From Caenorhabditis remanei (taxonomy: Eukaryota > Nematoda > Chromadorea > Rhabditida > Rhabditidae): DNA of 64,000 nucleotides. The notes under the pieces were generated by a model, which saw only the letters and a program-made list of their open reading frames with translations, made no database searches and was not told the origin of the DNA. A program made the position numbers and the translations under genes. Positions 10,968 to 22,692 of the stretch are shown one piece after another (positions within the stretch are counted from its first letter, which is position 1; the number at the start of each line of letters is the position of its first letter). The stretch spans positions 14,570,001-14,634,000 of the forward strand of contig NC_071332.1 in assembly GCF_010183535.1 (NCBI RefSeq). The letters run 5' to 3'.

Positions 10968-12399
10968 ATGAAGTTTCTGAGTTTTCCAACTCTCATCCAA
11001 AGAAAAATATTTCTGAATTTCTCCATACCACAACTGTTGATTCTATCATTTTGCTCAAAAAGACTAAAGTATTTGATCCAATCAGTTCAAAAACTTCGAT
11101 TGAAAAAAATCCAAACCATTAATTACTCTTTTGGTGATACGTTTTACGTTCTCGGATATTCCACAAGCATTTTGACAATGCAACTTACTTTTAAGCCACT
11201 ATCGGAAAAACACATTATTCCAATGGAAGTGTTTGGAATGGATCGAGATGTTCCTTGCTGGTGAGTATTCCATACGTTCTTTATTGAAACTGACTTGTAG
11301 AAATTTGAAATTCTCAGCACAACCGCCCGTAACATGAATTTTGCATATCAAACTTCAAAGTGAACCAGAGATTTAGACAATGCCTTTCTAAGATTATTAG
11401 AATCTGAATTTTCTTGCTCAAAAATGTAGTTCTTATTTCAGCTTGAATAAAAGTACCAAATGGTGTCAGAAGACACTGTATTTCTACGACAAGAATCAGA
11501 AGGAAGTGATTGCTCAGGGTATTCATTCCTACCTGTATCAACTGTTCGGACCGTCAGTTAATTATCAAGTTGTATCAGGCTTTTATGAGTTGCCACCAAG
11601 ACTTGAAAACATAAATCGCAGTGACGTTATTTTAAAATATTTAAAAGAAGAAAAACACGAGTTGGAAGCCTACTTCAACGCTACTCAAAATCAGGAATAC
11701 GTTCATATTAAAGGCGATTTGATTAGCAAAGTGATCTCGAATTCTGTGGTTTATGGAACGAAACAACTGAAAATCAATTGTTGCGGCAATTACGGAGATG
11801 AAGTTTTGTTCCGTTTCAGAGGAGAATCTCTTTTTCTCAAAGAGACAATGTTCCGTAATTCCACTATCATTACTTTTTTGAATGAGTGGAAGTCTAATCG
11901 TGGTTTTACAAGCATAAAATATCTTTCAATTGTTTGTTGTGATCAAAAATATCTCGATACGGCTGTAATTGAGAAAAATGTGAAGATAAAGCAATTGAGT
12001 CAATCAGAAAAGATGTTGGTGCTGACATGGAAAGAAAGGTTTGTTTTTTTTTTGTTGGAAAGATGATCAACTTAATTAACTGTTTTTCTCACACAGTTCA
12101 AGTTCGAAATAGTCAAATACAATGTATATAAACTCAAAATGTAAAGTAATATTAGGTTCTACTTTTTGTTTCGAAAGTACTCTGAAAACAGAATCAGTTA
12201 TGAGATTTTCAGAACGATGGTCTGCATGAGTCGAGATGACCTGAGTGTTGATAGGAGTATCATGTCTCGTTCTTATTTGATAAGAGACTTTGATGGAGAA
12301 GGAGCTTCTATTGAAATTCATCCAACTCATTTTGTTTTTGCAGTTTGGAATGCAACGGAGAACCCCCATGCAACCGAACATCTCAAAACATCAGGTTGA
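10968..12399 (+). CDS. F-box protein with FBA_2-type domain
   Basis: Three exons: 10968-11260, 11442-12038 and 12213-12399, encoding 358 aa. The ATG lies 3 nt after a TTTTCAG acceptor, suggesting trans-splicing. Residues 1-45 are an F-box (FPTLIQRKIFLNF, LLILSFCSKRLKYLI). Residues about 200-350 match the F-box-associated type 2 region: a stem like NSTIITFLNEWKSN then IKYLSIVCCD, and a C-terminal strand YLIRDFDGEGASIEI ending in VWN. It is the same broad class as the array at 44.4-53.4 kb but clearly divergent from it. The presumed role is an SCF ubiquitin-ligase substrate adaptor. Introns have GTGAGT and GTTTGT donors. No frameshift is seen. Confidence 0.82.
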
Positions 12400-12974
12400 G
12401 TATTCACTCTACTTTTTTTTAAACTGTGTTTTTTTGTTATTGTTTTTGTTTTTTGCATTAATGTATTTCACTTCAAAGAATAATTTTCCTGCTCTTAATC
12501 CATACAATGAAAAAACGAATCATATTTATTTATTCTACTCATACTTGTTAATCACATGAAATAATGATAAATATTTTTACCGAGTGCGAACTGACTACAC
12601 ATTGGCTCATTTTATGGTGAAAACAAAAAAATATAGATCAAAGATCTGCCTAATTGTGTAGACCAAAAGTGTACCTTGAGATGTATTCCATTTAGTTTAA
12701 TTATTTGTTCTGAACAAAGTTTTCGAATGCGAGTCTGCACTGTAGCGCGCGATCTATTCTTTTATGTCAGTGTTTTCCATACAAAAGGCTCAATCTCGGT
12801 TCTATAGTGTATCCGTATATGTTCACAACATGTAGCACTTCGTTCGTTTACAGAATAAAGACGAGACAGACACGAGACATGCACCGGAAATGATGATCCC
12901 ATCCGGTATGTACAGCGATATAAGACTATAAAACTAGTTGATCTCAGTAACGTTTTTGAGCGTTGAACGAACCA
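12400..12974. other. intergenic, no gene seen
   Basis: AT-rich spacer between the F-box gene and the str remnant. Nothing on either strand resembles a known family, and no repeat was recognised. Confidence 0.5.
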
Positions 12975-13224
12975 ATGACGTTCTCTCATTGGGTCAATAT
13001 TGCTCGTTTTGTTGCAAAACTTGGATTCGTAACAACCTCTTTTTCATCGACTCTTTTCCTTATTTTGACAATTTTCTACGTGAAAGAAAAGGTTGGAAGC
13101 TACCGATACTTACTGTTGTTGTTACCAATATCTGGTTTCTTTTTCGCGTCATTCGAGTATCTGATTGATCCGGTAAGATCTCATCATGACACCGGAAATG
13201 AGATAAAATCTTTATCTTTACTAA

Positions 13225-13970
13225 TAATATTCAACAGATTCCGCCTGTCTGTTTGTATGTTGCCAGCCATAACTCCCTTCGTAGTGGGCCGATTTTTAGG
13301 AAACCTGGATAGGTAGATTGGAAATTTGACTTAGTTGATGCCCGAACTTTTCTTTTTTCAAAAAAGTCAATTTTGACGTCTTCTGGAGACGATGAGGTTT
13401 TTAGCGCTAAATGCATTGAGAAAAGGTGTGTCCCGACAGGGTGGTAGAAAGCCCAAAATATCAATCTAACATTACTGACACGGTGTTTCATGACTGTATT
13501 CTCGAGAAGGCCCAGGCCGCGCCTATTTGGTGTATAGCCGCTATAGCGGTCTACACGGATGTCTCTTACGCATGGGGTGGTGAGTTCGTTCCCGCCCAGT
13601 TGAAAATAATTTTTGTTTTTTTTGCTATGTCAAAGTAATTTATTGAGGAGCTTTTGGATTTAAATTCAAGGAATATTATTATGAAAAGCAGATGACTCCC
13701 ACGCACACGGTGGTGAGTTCGTTCCCGCCCGCTTGGAAATTGTGTTTTTTGCATGAGAAAGTAATTTATTGCGCAGCTTTCGGATGCAAATGGAGGAAAT
13801 ATCAGTGACTTGATGAAAAAATGGTCAATAATTCTGTTATCGTCGAAGCCGTTGACAAATTGACCTGTATCATGTCGACGGAAATGCCATTGATTTGAAA
13901 TTGGTTTTCGAGGGATTTTGAAAGAGACAGTGCGGTTGCGTTTCGTGCGCACTGATTTCTCTAATCATCA
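13225..13970. repeat. composite repeats inside the str pseudogene
   Basis: This begins with a copy of the 8845 repeat (to about 13350). Then a unit of roughly 125 bp occurs twice (about 13570-13695 and 13697-13820), each starting GGTGGTGAGTTCGTTCCCGC and continuing through AAAGTAATTTATTG. Just before the first unit is a perfect palindrome, CCGCTATAGCGG. The GAGTTCGTTCCC core resembles a Pol III B box, which could mean a tRNA-derived SINE, but no A box is convincing. Confidence 0.45.
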
Positions 13971-13974
13971 TTCT

Positions 13975-14835
13975 ACGAAAGGATGAGGGTTTGTTAAAAC
14001 ATGGTCGCAGTCTCCAATATTCAGAGAAGGGAGGCGGCATCGCCGCCGATCAGTCAAAAGTTAAAAAAATGATATTTGAAAGATCACTCGCCTTTTGAGG
14101 AGGGAAATAAGGAGTTGCCAGAAAGTCATTGAGAAAATGGGTCGAAATTTTATCAGAACGGGCTGCTCAGCTAACCAAAACTATCAATAATGAAGGAAAG
14201 TTATAAGATCCAGAAGTAGGGGAGAATTCTGAGACCTCTATATTAGGAACCATGTCAGGCGCTGTATAACTAATAGTACGAAGGACTTCATGGAAGAGGG
14301 AGGCGGCATCGCCGCCGATAAGTCAAAAACTGGAAAGAATACTTTCAGTGCATTTTTGAAGATGTGACTAAGAAAGTCTCAAAGAAATAGTAGAACGAAT
14401 TTCAGCCAGACGGTTTCGGTAAAGGTTTTTCAGTCACGAGCCAAAAAAGTCATTACCTGTATTTTGTACATTTAATTCTGAGACTTCGGATGTCTCCGCC
14501 ACTAAAGAAGCGCCTCGGCGCTGTTACACCCTGAAGCTCACTAAGTGTACAACGAAGTAACTCGGGTACATTCAAAAAAAAAAAAAAAAAAAAATTCTAG
14601 GATGAGGAATTGAAAACATGTCGCAGTTTTCAAAGATCAGAGAAGGAACGCGGAATCGCCGCCGATCAGTCCAAACTTAAAAATTAATACTTAAAAGATA
14701 ACCCGTCTTTTTAGGAGAAAAAATAGTTATCGAATTGAGCTCTTTTCATCAAAGAAGCGCCGCAGGCGCTGTAAATCTGAGAAGGGTGGTGTAGGGAAGG
14801 AGGTTGAGCAGCCGTAGGCTGCGTCAACCGACTGG
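13975..14835. repeat. hairpin-module repeat array (array 2)
   Basis: The modules of array 1 recur here: GGCGGC-atc-GCCGCC at about 14033 and 14302, a decayed form at about 14650, GAGAC..GTCTC at about 14480, GCGCC-tc-GGCGC at about 14510, GCGCCGCAGGCGC at 14757-14769 and GCAGCC-gta-GGCTGC at 14808-14822. A poly(A) tract of about 20 lies at 14574-14594. Module order is similar to array 1, so whole arrays were probably copied. Confidence 0.6.
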
Positions 14836-16327
14836 TGAAAAATATTTAAAATTCCCGCGTAAGTCCATGCCCAATTTCAAAAAACTTCCAACTCTACTGA
14901 ACCGAAGTTGTTCAAAAAGTTTCAAATATTTAAAAAAGCTGTACTAATCTCTTACGCATAAGTATCACACCCGGTATGAACAAAAATTAGATTCTATATA
15001 AAACTTATTTGAACGAAACAAATGGAAAACGAAGACAAATTGAAAATATCCAGAAATTCTCGCTTTTCTCAAAATTGTTCTACTGAAAATGTTTCAGAAA
15101 TATATTTAACTTGCTCAATTTTTGATGAAGATTCCAAATTTTATAAAAGAACATTTTGATTCACTTACTGGGAAAATTTGTTTTTCCAATTTTTGATTTT
15201 TTGGGGTGAACCTATAGTTTTGTCGCGTTGGCAAGTGGCCAATTTCAACATTTTGCATCATATTCTGAGTACGATGATAGGTATTCAATTGTAATGTTGC
15301 TTACATTTCAGAGTATTCAAAGGGTCTTTTTTTGTCCGTGGACAATTTTCTTGAAACATCTCAACTCGCGAGAAAACTCAACTTGAAAAGTGAACCTATG
15401 GTTTTGTCGGGCACTGTATCCGAGCAGCCCCCCTTGGTCTTAGTTGCATATGATGGTGAGGGTAATCTTCGTATCAAAAACTCACTCGGATTGCTTATAA
15501 TGACACTTTTCTTGGGTGTGCAATACGCAATAATAATCTATCTAGCGATTGTTATGGCGTTGAAAATGCAATTGAAACTATCGTGTCTTTCTAAAAGAGT
15601 GCAGCTGATGCATCGACAGTTCTATCATGCATTGGTGCTCCAAGTAGATAATAAGACTCAAAAAACATCATAATGCTTGAGATTTCAGATAACTGCCCCT
15701 ACTGTAACTCTCTTCTTCCCAGTTTTCATTTTATACTTTGTCCCATATTTGAGCATCGAGATCAGTTTCCCAACTGGTACTTGCTTGAGTGCATTTGCAT
15801 TGTATCCAGCTATGGATATTTGCATTATGATCTATATTGCCTCCTATTATAACAAGGCACTTAAAGGTCTCAGACTTTGAACATTACTCAGGGAAAGTCT
15901 ACAGTTTCAGATTTCCTCAAGGCTATTTTGGGACTATTTTGGAAAAAGATGAAAACTTCAAAAATGGAGGTCAACTCATCAGTACAGGTGAAAAGTATAA
16001 GCTCCCGAGTTGTAAGCAATCAGAAATTCAATTGCTGTCTTCTCATCTAGAGTTAATTTGCAGACGTCAACTACGGTGGTATAATTGCAAAATTTTATGA
16101 TTGCACTTCATGCTGATTATCGAAAAGATATAATATGAAACTGTCTCATGAATACCATGGATCTTGACGAAATTGTTTCTTTTCTGGAACAGTTAGAGAA
16201 ATATGAATGAATCCCACAGAATCTAGAAAATATGAAAAAGAGGGTTTGGATATTTGATTGCGTGTGTGTTCTGTTTTGACTCCGGAAACGACGTCAAAAA
16301 ACTCAAGATTGTAAGAAAATACAATAT

Positions 16328-17696
16328 TCATATAATATCTTCGAATAACTTTTTACATTCAACTATTTTCAAATGAAATTTCACAATAGTTGTAAGGCTT
16401 TGAATATCCTCAATGTTCTTATTCACCACATGACAAAGCGACAGAAGATCCACGAATCTGGTGTGACCGGTTTGCTGATGAGTCAGCTGACAGTACTGGA
16501 ACAATGCTGACGTGTAAGATGCTCGACGTGCCGTTATAATAGCGACGGCATTAGGGGATAGTGTTGAAATTGCTAAAAAATATTCAAGCTTGAAAAATGT
16601 ATGATCTTATTTTTGAGTCAGACCTGGATCAGAAAACAGAATGACGGTGACGAGAAGAAACTCCTCATTTGTTATGTTTAGTTCAATGAGTTTGTTAACG
16701 AGAAGACTACGTATTCGGCTCAAAAAGTTTAGGGAGACGTTAAAAAGTCTGAAGATTGAAAATGAGATCAGAAGGAGATGTTTGCTGAACAAACTTACGT
16801 GCTTAGCACATCTGGTACGATTTCATGCCCTCCTGGAGTTTTAATTCGGTCATATTTTTCACGAATCGTTCGCGAAGAAGTGAATAGTAACGTGGCTTTT
16901 GCAGCAAAACTTTTCAGAAGAATCATCTGAAATTATTCTGGTTCGTTGAAATGTGAAAGACAATGTATCCACCTGGTCGGATATCTCTAATTCCTCCATA
17001 AAATCCAGATTTAATAGAAACTCCACAGTGGTGAACATTCCAAAGAATCGCCAGTCTTCATCATTCATTTGGTAGGAGGCGTCCGAAAAAATTAGAATTT
17101 TCTAAACAACACATTCAATTACTAAGAATTTTTAGGTCACACGCACTTTTTATTTTTTGATTAGATTTGTCTAAAAACAAACTCACTTGAGCCACAATTT
17201 CCATTTTCCTTCTTTTAACAATTTCCTCTAATCTGGGATTTTCAAACGAAAATTTAGTCATCAATATCGTAGATCTTCTTGAGTCTAAATACAACAGTTG
17301 GCCAATTATAGACTCCATTGTATCTTCGTTTCGACAACTCATTCTCAGCAGAACTGATGGTTTTATAAACATTCCAGTTTCTAGGCATTTGTGGAAGCGA
17401 CAAGATTTGCAGTGGGGCAGTTTTGAGTGATCTGTGAGATCTGAAAAAAAAAAACTACTTGTTGCTTATAGTAGTTACACCAAGACTCACTATCAAAGCA
17501 ACAATGTTTCTTAACACATCGAAATTGTAGATCTAATATGATAGTTCGTCGAAAAAACATTTTGCAAGCATCACAAGAAAAACTCTCAAAAATTTAAATT
17601 ATGGATCATCCATAAATCAAAACTCACTCCATAGTTGTTACCAGAAGCCGGTCGTTGACAAATTGTGCATTTCCTGATGGAAACGGGGCTCCCCAT
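16328..17696 (-). CDS. nuclear hormone receptor (divergent supplementary NHR)
   Basis: Seven exons: 17696-17628, 17584-17491, 17440-17187, 17101-16973, 16926-16799, 16748-16624 and 16572-16328, encoding 347 aa. Zinc finger 1 is CTICQRPASGNNYG then SCDACKMFFRR (P-box CDACK). Finger 2 ends PHCKSCRFHKCLETGM. The ligand-binding part shows helix 3 (MNDEDWRFFGMFTTVEFL), NITNEEFLLVTVILF around helices 7-8, and a closing helix with RFVDLLSLCHVVNKNIED. It is expected to act in the nucleus as a DNA-binding transcription factor; the ligand is unknown. Introns are 43-85 nt; intron 1 uses a TTTTTGAG acceptor. It differs in P-box and exon lengths from the seven-gene cluster at 25.5-41.2 kb. Confidence 0.85.
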
Positions 17697-18610
17697 AGGG
17701 AGAAAAAAGAGGAACTGGAATTTCAGTCAGTAGACATGCATAGACAGATGAAGAGGGGGATTGAAAAAAGCACAAGTCAAAGAATGGGCGGTGTCTTATT
17801 TTTGATCTTACGAATTATTTGATGTTAGAAGAACATTTTAGAGATTAGATACGAAAGAGCACAGAAAAGAAAACAAAAGAGCAAAACACCCCCTTTTTGT
17901 ACTAAATATAGCCTGCAAAATTTTAAATCCCACTAAATGAAGCCTAGCAAAGTGCATAACATGGGAGGGGTTGCGTCAAGCAACCACCTGCATTTTAAGC
18001 AGAGATGAGTTATACGTGGTTCACTTTAATTCCAAGGATCAGAGAAGATTTGATACATACAAATATGTCTTTTTATTCCTGAAAATGACCAGGAACATCA
18101 TATTGCAAATTGAAAACGACTAAAAGGAAAGCAATGAGAAATGTCAAGTGCAGGTTGCAAACTTCTGAATTTGCAACTTTGAAGAGAAAAGGAGAAATGT
18201 GTTTGACCAAAGAGATTAACTTTGTCAGGGAGAATATTGGATAACAGAGATTTAATCTTGTCGCACCTTGTTGCAAATTCAATTTGAGTCCTTGAGTTTG
18301 GTTGAAGGCTTTAGAAGGGCATTAGAAAAATGAAAGTGAGTTTTAATAATTGATCAATTTATTGGCTATAGACTATAAACGTAATTTTCCGAAATGAAAT
18401 TGGAAGTTTTACTCAGACTCTCAAGTATCCTAATCACTTCAGGCCTGATTTTTATTTCAGAAAACATTTAATCTGCAAACAATCAGCCAATGCAAATTGA
18501 CTTTTTTGGTGGAAGTAGGCAGGTGTAACATGCACGAATTGTGCAAACGCACCAGAAATCATTCCTAGGAGCAATTGATTATTTATTCCAGATAAAGAAG
18601 AAATGAAATG
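17697..18610. other. intergenic, no gene seen
   Basis: AT-rich spacer between the 5' end of the nuclear receptor and the 3' end of the first srh gene. No repeat or coding family was recognised; a short open frame near 18073-18282 has no similarity I can see. Confidence 0.5.
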
Positions 18611-19696
18611 CTAATTACGAGTTACTCCAGTAGTCATCATATCTCTCACAGAATTCTTCTTCTCACTTCGAAATCTCGTCCGAAACCTGGAGCCACCCAA
18701 CAAGAACTCGCGATACGGAGTGTGAATAAGTAGCATTGCGATAGTTGTTGAAAAACCATGAGACGATATAATAATCAGACAAATATTATTGAAATACTGG
18801 AAATGAAAATTACACCAAGCGGAAAACACGAGATAACCAGCAGGCATTATGAGGGCTGGAATTACCATCTGGAATTTTCCGTTGTTTTTTGGTGTTAAAA
18901 ACAAAAAATAACCTGTAAAACTAATGCAATGAGGAATTTCTTTTGTATTTTTATTGTGTTTTTAGATATGCTCCTCTTCATTTGTTTGTTAAGAAACCAA
19001 GCAGTGAGGGAAGTGAATATGAGTACTTGATACATATAAAAAGCCATAATAAGAGACACAATTGTTGTTGGGACTACTTTTACATTTGAGAATAAGTACA
19101 TTGAATTCATGTCGACGTAGACTGGAACACATTTCACACGAAGTATGATTATTTCTTTCAGAATTGACTGATCTGGAATTCTATTGTAGAGTGGAATGAA
19201 GTAGACTATAGCAACGATGTGGTCTAGAATGAACCAAGGAATTCGAATACGCCGCCACCAATGTTGAAAGTCAAAAAGGACCAGGAGACGGGTCTCGAAG
19301 ATCAAAACCATTGCTACCAGTAGGACTACAAAGATTTCTTTAAGCTTAGAATTAAGATTACTGAATACCTCCAACTGTAGCCATGATAAAGAGAATCTGC
19401 TCTCCGACGCCAATTCCCAAAGTTTTCAAAACTCCTAGAGGATAACCAGCAAGTGCTGGAAATATAACATATGGAGTAGTTAACCAACTCAACGCGAAAT
19501 CCAGAAAGCAACTCCATAAATGGAAATTTAACAGAACCCATTTTACAGAATTCATTGCTGGTGGAGTTTTGAATAGTATGCAGTATGCGCCTAGGATGTG
19601 AACCGGTATTGCGAAGAATCCGAAGAAATGAAGGAATAAAGATTGAAATTCTGAAGTGTCCAAATAGTTGGATTCAGTGCAGTAGCTCATGTTCAT
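18611..19696 (-). CDS. srh-family serpentine chemoreceptor (copy 1)
   Basis: Three exons: 19696-19369, 19325-18913 and 18868-18611, encoding 332 aa. Srh hallmarks are all present: IPVHILGAYCILFKTP in TM1-loop, SVKWVLLNFHLWSC, FPALAGYPLGVLKTLG, the loop FDFQHWWRR with IPDQ, the KIQKKFLIALVLQ stretch before TM6, and SSHGFSTTIAMLLIHTPYRE in TM7. Srh proteins are seven-transmembrane receptors presumed to sense odours or pheromones. The neighbour at 19946-21046 is a tandem paralogue with the same three-exon layout and an identical 413-nt middle exon. The start was chosen at the Met just before the Cys-containing N-terminus; two upstream in-frame Met codons exist. Confidence 0.9.
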
Positions 19697-19945
19697 GATG
19701 GAAATGATTGAGTGTGATATCCACATGGTTAGCCTGATTAATATTTTGTAATAAGTTTGAAATTCACCTGTCAATTGTTAGCTCTTGAGTCAGAAGTATT
19801 GCTAACATCAATTTTTTATCTTGATTATTTCAATTTACAAGCAACATCAAAATCAATCATTTTTATGCTCACAGATAGTATGTAATAAGCATTCAGAACC
19901 CTAATAAAATACAACATAGTTTTACTATTTCATCTCTAATTTTTC

Positions 19946-21046
19946 TCAAGAAGTAGGGCCGGAACATACGAAATTTCCGACTCGAGCAAAACTTCCAGTT
20001 TCTGTTTTTCGTACAATTCGAACCCTGAACAAGCTCAACGTGTATTCTCTGAAAGGAGCATGAGCTGATAGCATGGCAATTGTTGATAGAATTCCATGGA
20101 AAGACACAAAAATGACTGAAATATTATTGAGATACTGAAAGTGATAACCAAATACAATGGATGAGGCAAGATAAGTGGCTGGTACGGTGATAACTGCAAA
20201 TGGAATGAGCACCTGAAGGAGATAAGTTTGAGAGCTTATATTAACCTGAAAGAAAGAAATCTCACCTGAAAATATAATGCTCTTTGAAATTTCCTTTGCA
20301 TTCTCATCGTGTTTCTTGAAACATTTTTTGTGATTTGTTGGTCCAGGACGAATTTAGTAATCACAGTAGACCAGAAAATTTCAAGCGCCAAGGAACAAAA
20401 GCTAAATATAAAAGTGATCATAGGAATAGTAGTATCCAATGCGAATACAAAAATTGAGTCTACTTGAATATAGTCAGGAATACACGAAAATTGCTGTATG
20501 ATTAATTTTTTGGCAGTTTGTTGGTCAGGAGCACTGAGATAAACTGGCGTGATGAAAACGAGGCCGTATACGTAATGAAATACAAACCAAGGTACACGGA
20601 CTTTCCTCCACCAATGTCTATGATCTATGAAAGAGAGAAGACGCGCTTCGAATAAATGAATCATTGAAACTCCCAGCGCTGAATTAGGAACAAAATACAA
20701 AAGTTTAACCGAAGGGTCACTCACTTCCTAATGTAGACATGGCAAAGAAAACTTGTTCATTCGTCCCAACACCAAGCGTTTTCAGTATTCCTAATGGGTA
20801 ACCAGACAGTGTTGGAATTAAAAGATACGGTGTGGTGAGCAAACTAATCATGACGTCCACAAAAGAGATCCAGAAGTGACAATTCAACAGATTCCATTTG
20901 ATAGAATTCATCGTTGGAGGAGTTTTGAACATGATACAGTAGGCACCGAAGAGATGAATTGGAATAGTCATACAACCGAAACCATGAAGAAATAAGGTTA
21001 GGAAAATAGAGGTGTCAAGAAAAATAGAACTAGAACAAGTGATCAT
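19946..21046 (-). CDS. srh-family serpentine chemoreceptor (copy 2)
   Basis: Three exons: 21046-20725, 20678-20266 and 20212-19946, encoding 333 aa. Motifs match copy 1: IPIHLFGAYCIMFKTP, SIKWNLLNCHFW, IPTLSGYPLGILKTLGVG, the FIDHRHWWRKVRVPWF loop, RMQRKFQRALYFQ and SFHGILSTIAMLSAHAPFRE. Exon 2 is exactly as long as in copy 1 (413 nt) although the sequence has diverged widely, so this is an older tandem duplication in the same orientation. No frameshift or stop is seen. Function is as for other Srh receptors; the ligand is unknown. Confidence 0.9.
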
Positions 21047-21239
21047 TTTGGGAGTTTTATTCAAGCATATCAAGGATATAATATAAGGTCTCTCATATAT
21101 TGCATAAAATTTTTACATTAGTTTTTTCACCTGTTCATTTGACGTCTGAAGAGAAAACTGGGATTTTTATTTTCGTAAATCACAAAAACAGAATAACTTC
21201 TTTGCAAATGCCAAAATTCTTTCGCGTAGAACTCCGTCC

Positions 21240-21519
21240 GAGATGAGCCACAAGTTTTCGAAATAAGAGCACATGAAGAAGCTGTGATCTACCCAAGGGC
21301 TGTGACTTACCCATCAAGCTTACCTATTTTTCAACCAACTGATCGATCACTTATTAATGTTTCAAATGTGATGAGACATCCTGAAAACAACTAATTTGCT
21401 TAACAAAAGTGACGATAGTTCTTTAAAGGTGTTAGAGAACCAACAAATATTGACATAACATCACTTTAGAAAACAACTGAAAACCCTATATAAGCTGTAG
21501 TAGGGAAAGAAAAAGCATC
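21240..21519 (+). promoter_or_regulatory. duplicated upstream region of ttr copy 1 with TATA box
   Basis: This segment matches 27684-27932 upstream of the second ttr gene almost base for base (for example AACTGATCGATCA.TTATTAA and GTGACGATAGTTCTTTAAAG). A CTATATAAGC TATA-like box lies at about 21487-21496, some 30 bp before the leader. The stretch 21047-21240 shows nothing further. Confidence 0.6.
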
Positions 21520-21527
21520 GTCTGAAC

Positions 21528-22082
21528 CAGGGCTGTGCGAAAAAAAGTTTCCGAAAAATTTTCGAAAAACTTTTTTTTCGAAATCTTTGTACCGAAAAAA
21601 CCGAAAAACTTATCTTTTTCGAAAACTTCGGACCGAAAAAAATCGAAAAACTTTTTTTTTCGAAAAATTTTGACCGAAAAAACCGAAAAATTCGAAAAAA
21701 AAAAGTTTCCAGAAAACTGTCTGAAAAATGTGTTTTTCGGGGGCAAAAATCTTGAATTTGTGTGAAAACTGTGAGTATTTCGAAAAAAGTCTGATAGAAA
21801 CCTGTTTTTGAGTACAGAATTTTAGAAAAAATCGAAAAATCACTATTTTTGAATTTTGAAATTTCAGGAGAAATTTCCAAAATTTTTCGAACGGTTTTTT
21901 CGAAAATTATCCGAAAATTTTTCGTCCGAAAAACTTTTTCGAAAAGTTTAGACCGAAAAATTTTTCGCCGTAAAATTTTTCGGAAAATTTGGCCCGAAAA
22001 ATTTTTCGCCCCAAAGTTTTTCGAAAAACCACCGAAAAAACCGAAAAAATTTTTCGTTCGAAAAATTTTTCGCACAGCCCTG
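21528..22082. mobile_element. hAT-type MITE in the 5' leader of ttr copy 1
   Basis: The 555-bp element has terminal inverted repeats CAGGGCTGTGCGAAAAA and is flanked by an 8-bp duplication GTCTGAAC (21520-21527 and 22083-22090). The paralogue upstream of ttr copy 2 has a single ATCTGAAC at the same place, giving an empty site. The 8-bp duplication and CAGGG ends fit the hAT superfamily. The interior is a low-complexity alternation of CGAAAAAT and ATTTTTCG that can fold back on itself. It has no transposase. Confidence 0.9.
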
Positions 22083-22097
22083 GTCTGAACTATCAGC

Positions 22098-22593
22098 ATG
22101 TTTATTAAACTATCTCCTCTTTGTCTCCTCGCTTACGTCTCCTGTCAGGAAGGAAATGGAACCCATCAAAACGATATCGGATGGACCCAAGCTGTAGCCG
22201 TGTCGGGCAAACTGACTTGCAATGGAAAAGCCGCTTCGAATATCAAATTGAAGTTGTACGAGAATGAAATCAGTGAGTAACTCTTATAAATGTTCCTTTT
22301 CGAGTAAAGAGATTTTTTTTTAGTTATCGATCATTTGATGGCTGAAGGACACTCCGATTCAAACGGAGAGTTCAAAGTATCCGGATCCAAGAATGAAATC
22401 ACAACAATCGACCCAAAATTGAATGTTTATCACAAGTGTAACTACAATGGGGTGAGTTAAATTATGATAAAGTTGTAAAATACATTTATCAATAAATTTT
22501 CAGCTGTGCTACAAAAAATTCACCATCAAGATCCCGAAAGACTACGTCAACAAGGGAAAGGAGGCCGAGAAAACTTATGATGTGGAACCCTGA
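22098..22593 (+). pseudogene. transthyretin-like (ttr) gene copy 1, frameshifted
   Basis: Exons 22098-22272, 22324-22451 and 22504-22593. The start and first two exons are nearly identical to the intact copy at 27942: a 16-residue signal peptide, AVAVSGKLTCNGKAASN, YENEI, MAEGHSDSNGEFKVSGS and IDPKLNVYHKC, the pattern of secreted nematode TTR-like proteins. In exon 3 the intact copy reads GTGGGAACC and this one GTGGAACC; the lost G brings a TGA into frame and removes the last residues, including a Cys. The protein would be 130 instead of 146 aa. A MITE lies in its leader and a LINE fragment follows it. It may still be transcribed; I treat it as decaying. Confidence 0.82.
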
Positions 22594-22692
22594 ACTTGGC
22601 TAATAAGTATCCAGGAGAATCCACCGATTGTATCAATTGAACATTCGCTATGTAATAATGTTTAAATTTGTATGTGTGTTATTTATAAATTA

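Larger units (their letters stand above)
12975..16050 (+). pseudogene. str-family chemoreceptor with its core missing
   Basis: Recognisable exons are 12975-13172 (TM1 and start of TM2: WVNIARFVAKLGFVTTSF, FASFEYLIDP), 15312-15643 (the TM4-5 loop VAYDGEGNLRI, TM5 and the HRQFYHALVLQ motif), 15689-15867 (TM6-7: LYPAMDICIMIYIASYY) and 15911-16050 (C-terminal tail). Str receptors are about 340 aa; here roughly 110-120 residues covering TM2-TM4 are absent. The space between exons 1 and 2 (13173-15311) is filled with repeats. The outer exons keep open frames and good splice sites, so the loss looks fairly recent. No functional receptor can be made without TM3. Confidence 0.75.

Noticed and set aside
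21461..22099. 212-codon open frame on the minus strand across the hAT MITE
   Set aside because: It is a Phe/Lys/Ser low-complexity translation of CGAAAAAT repeats; overlapping frames of similar kind exist on both strands.
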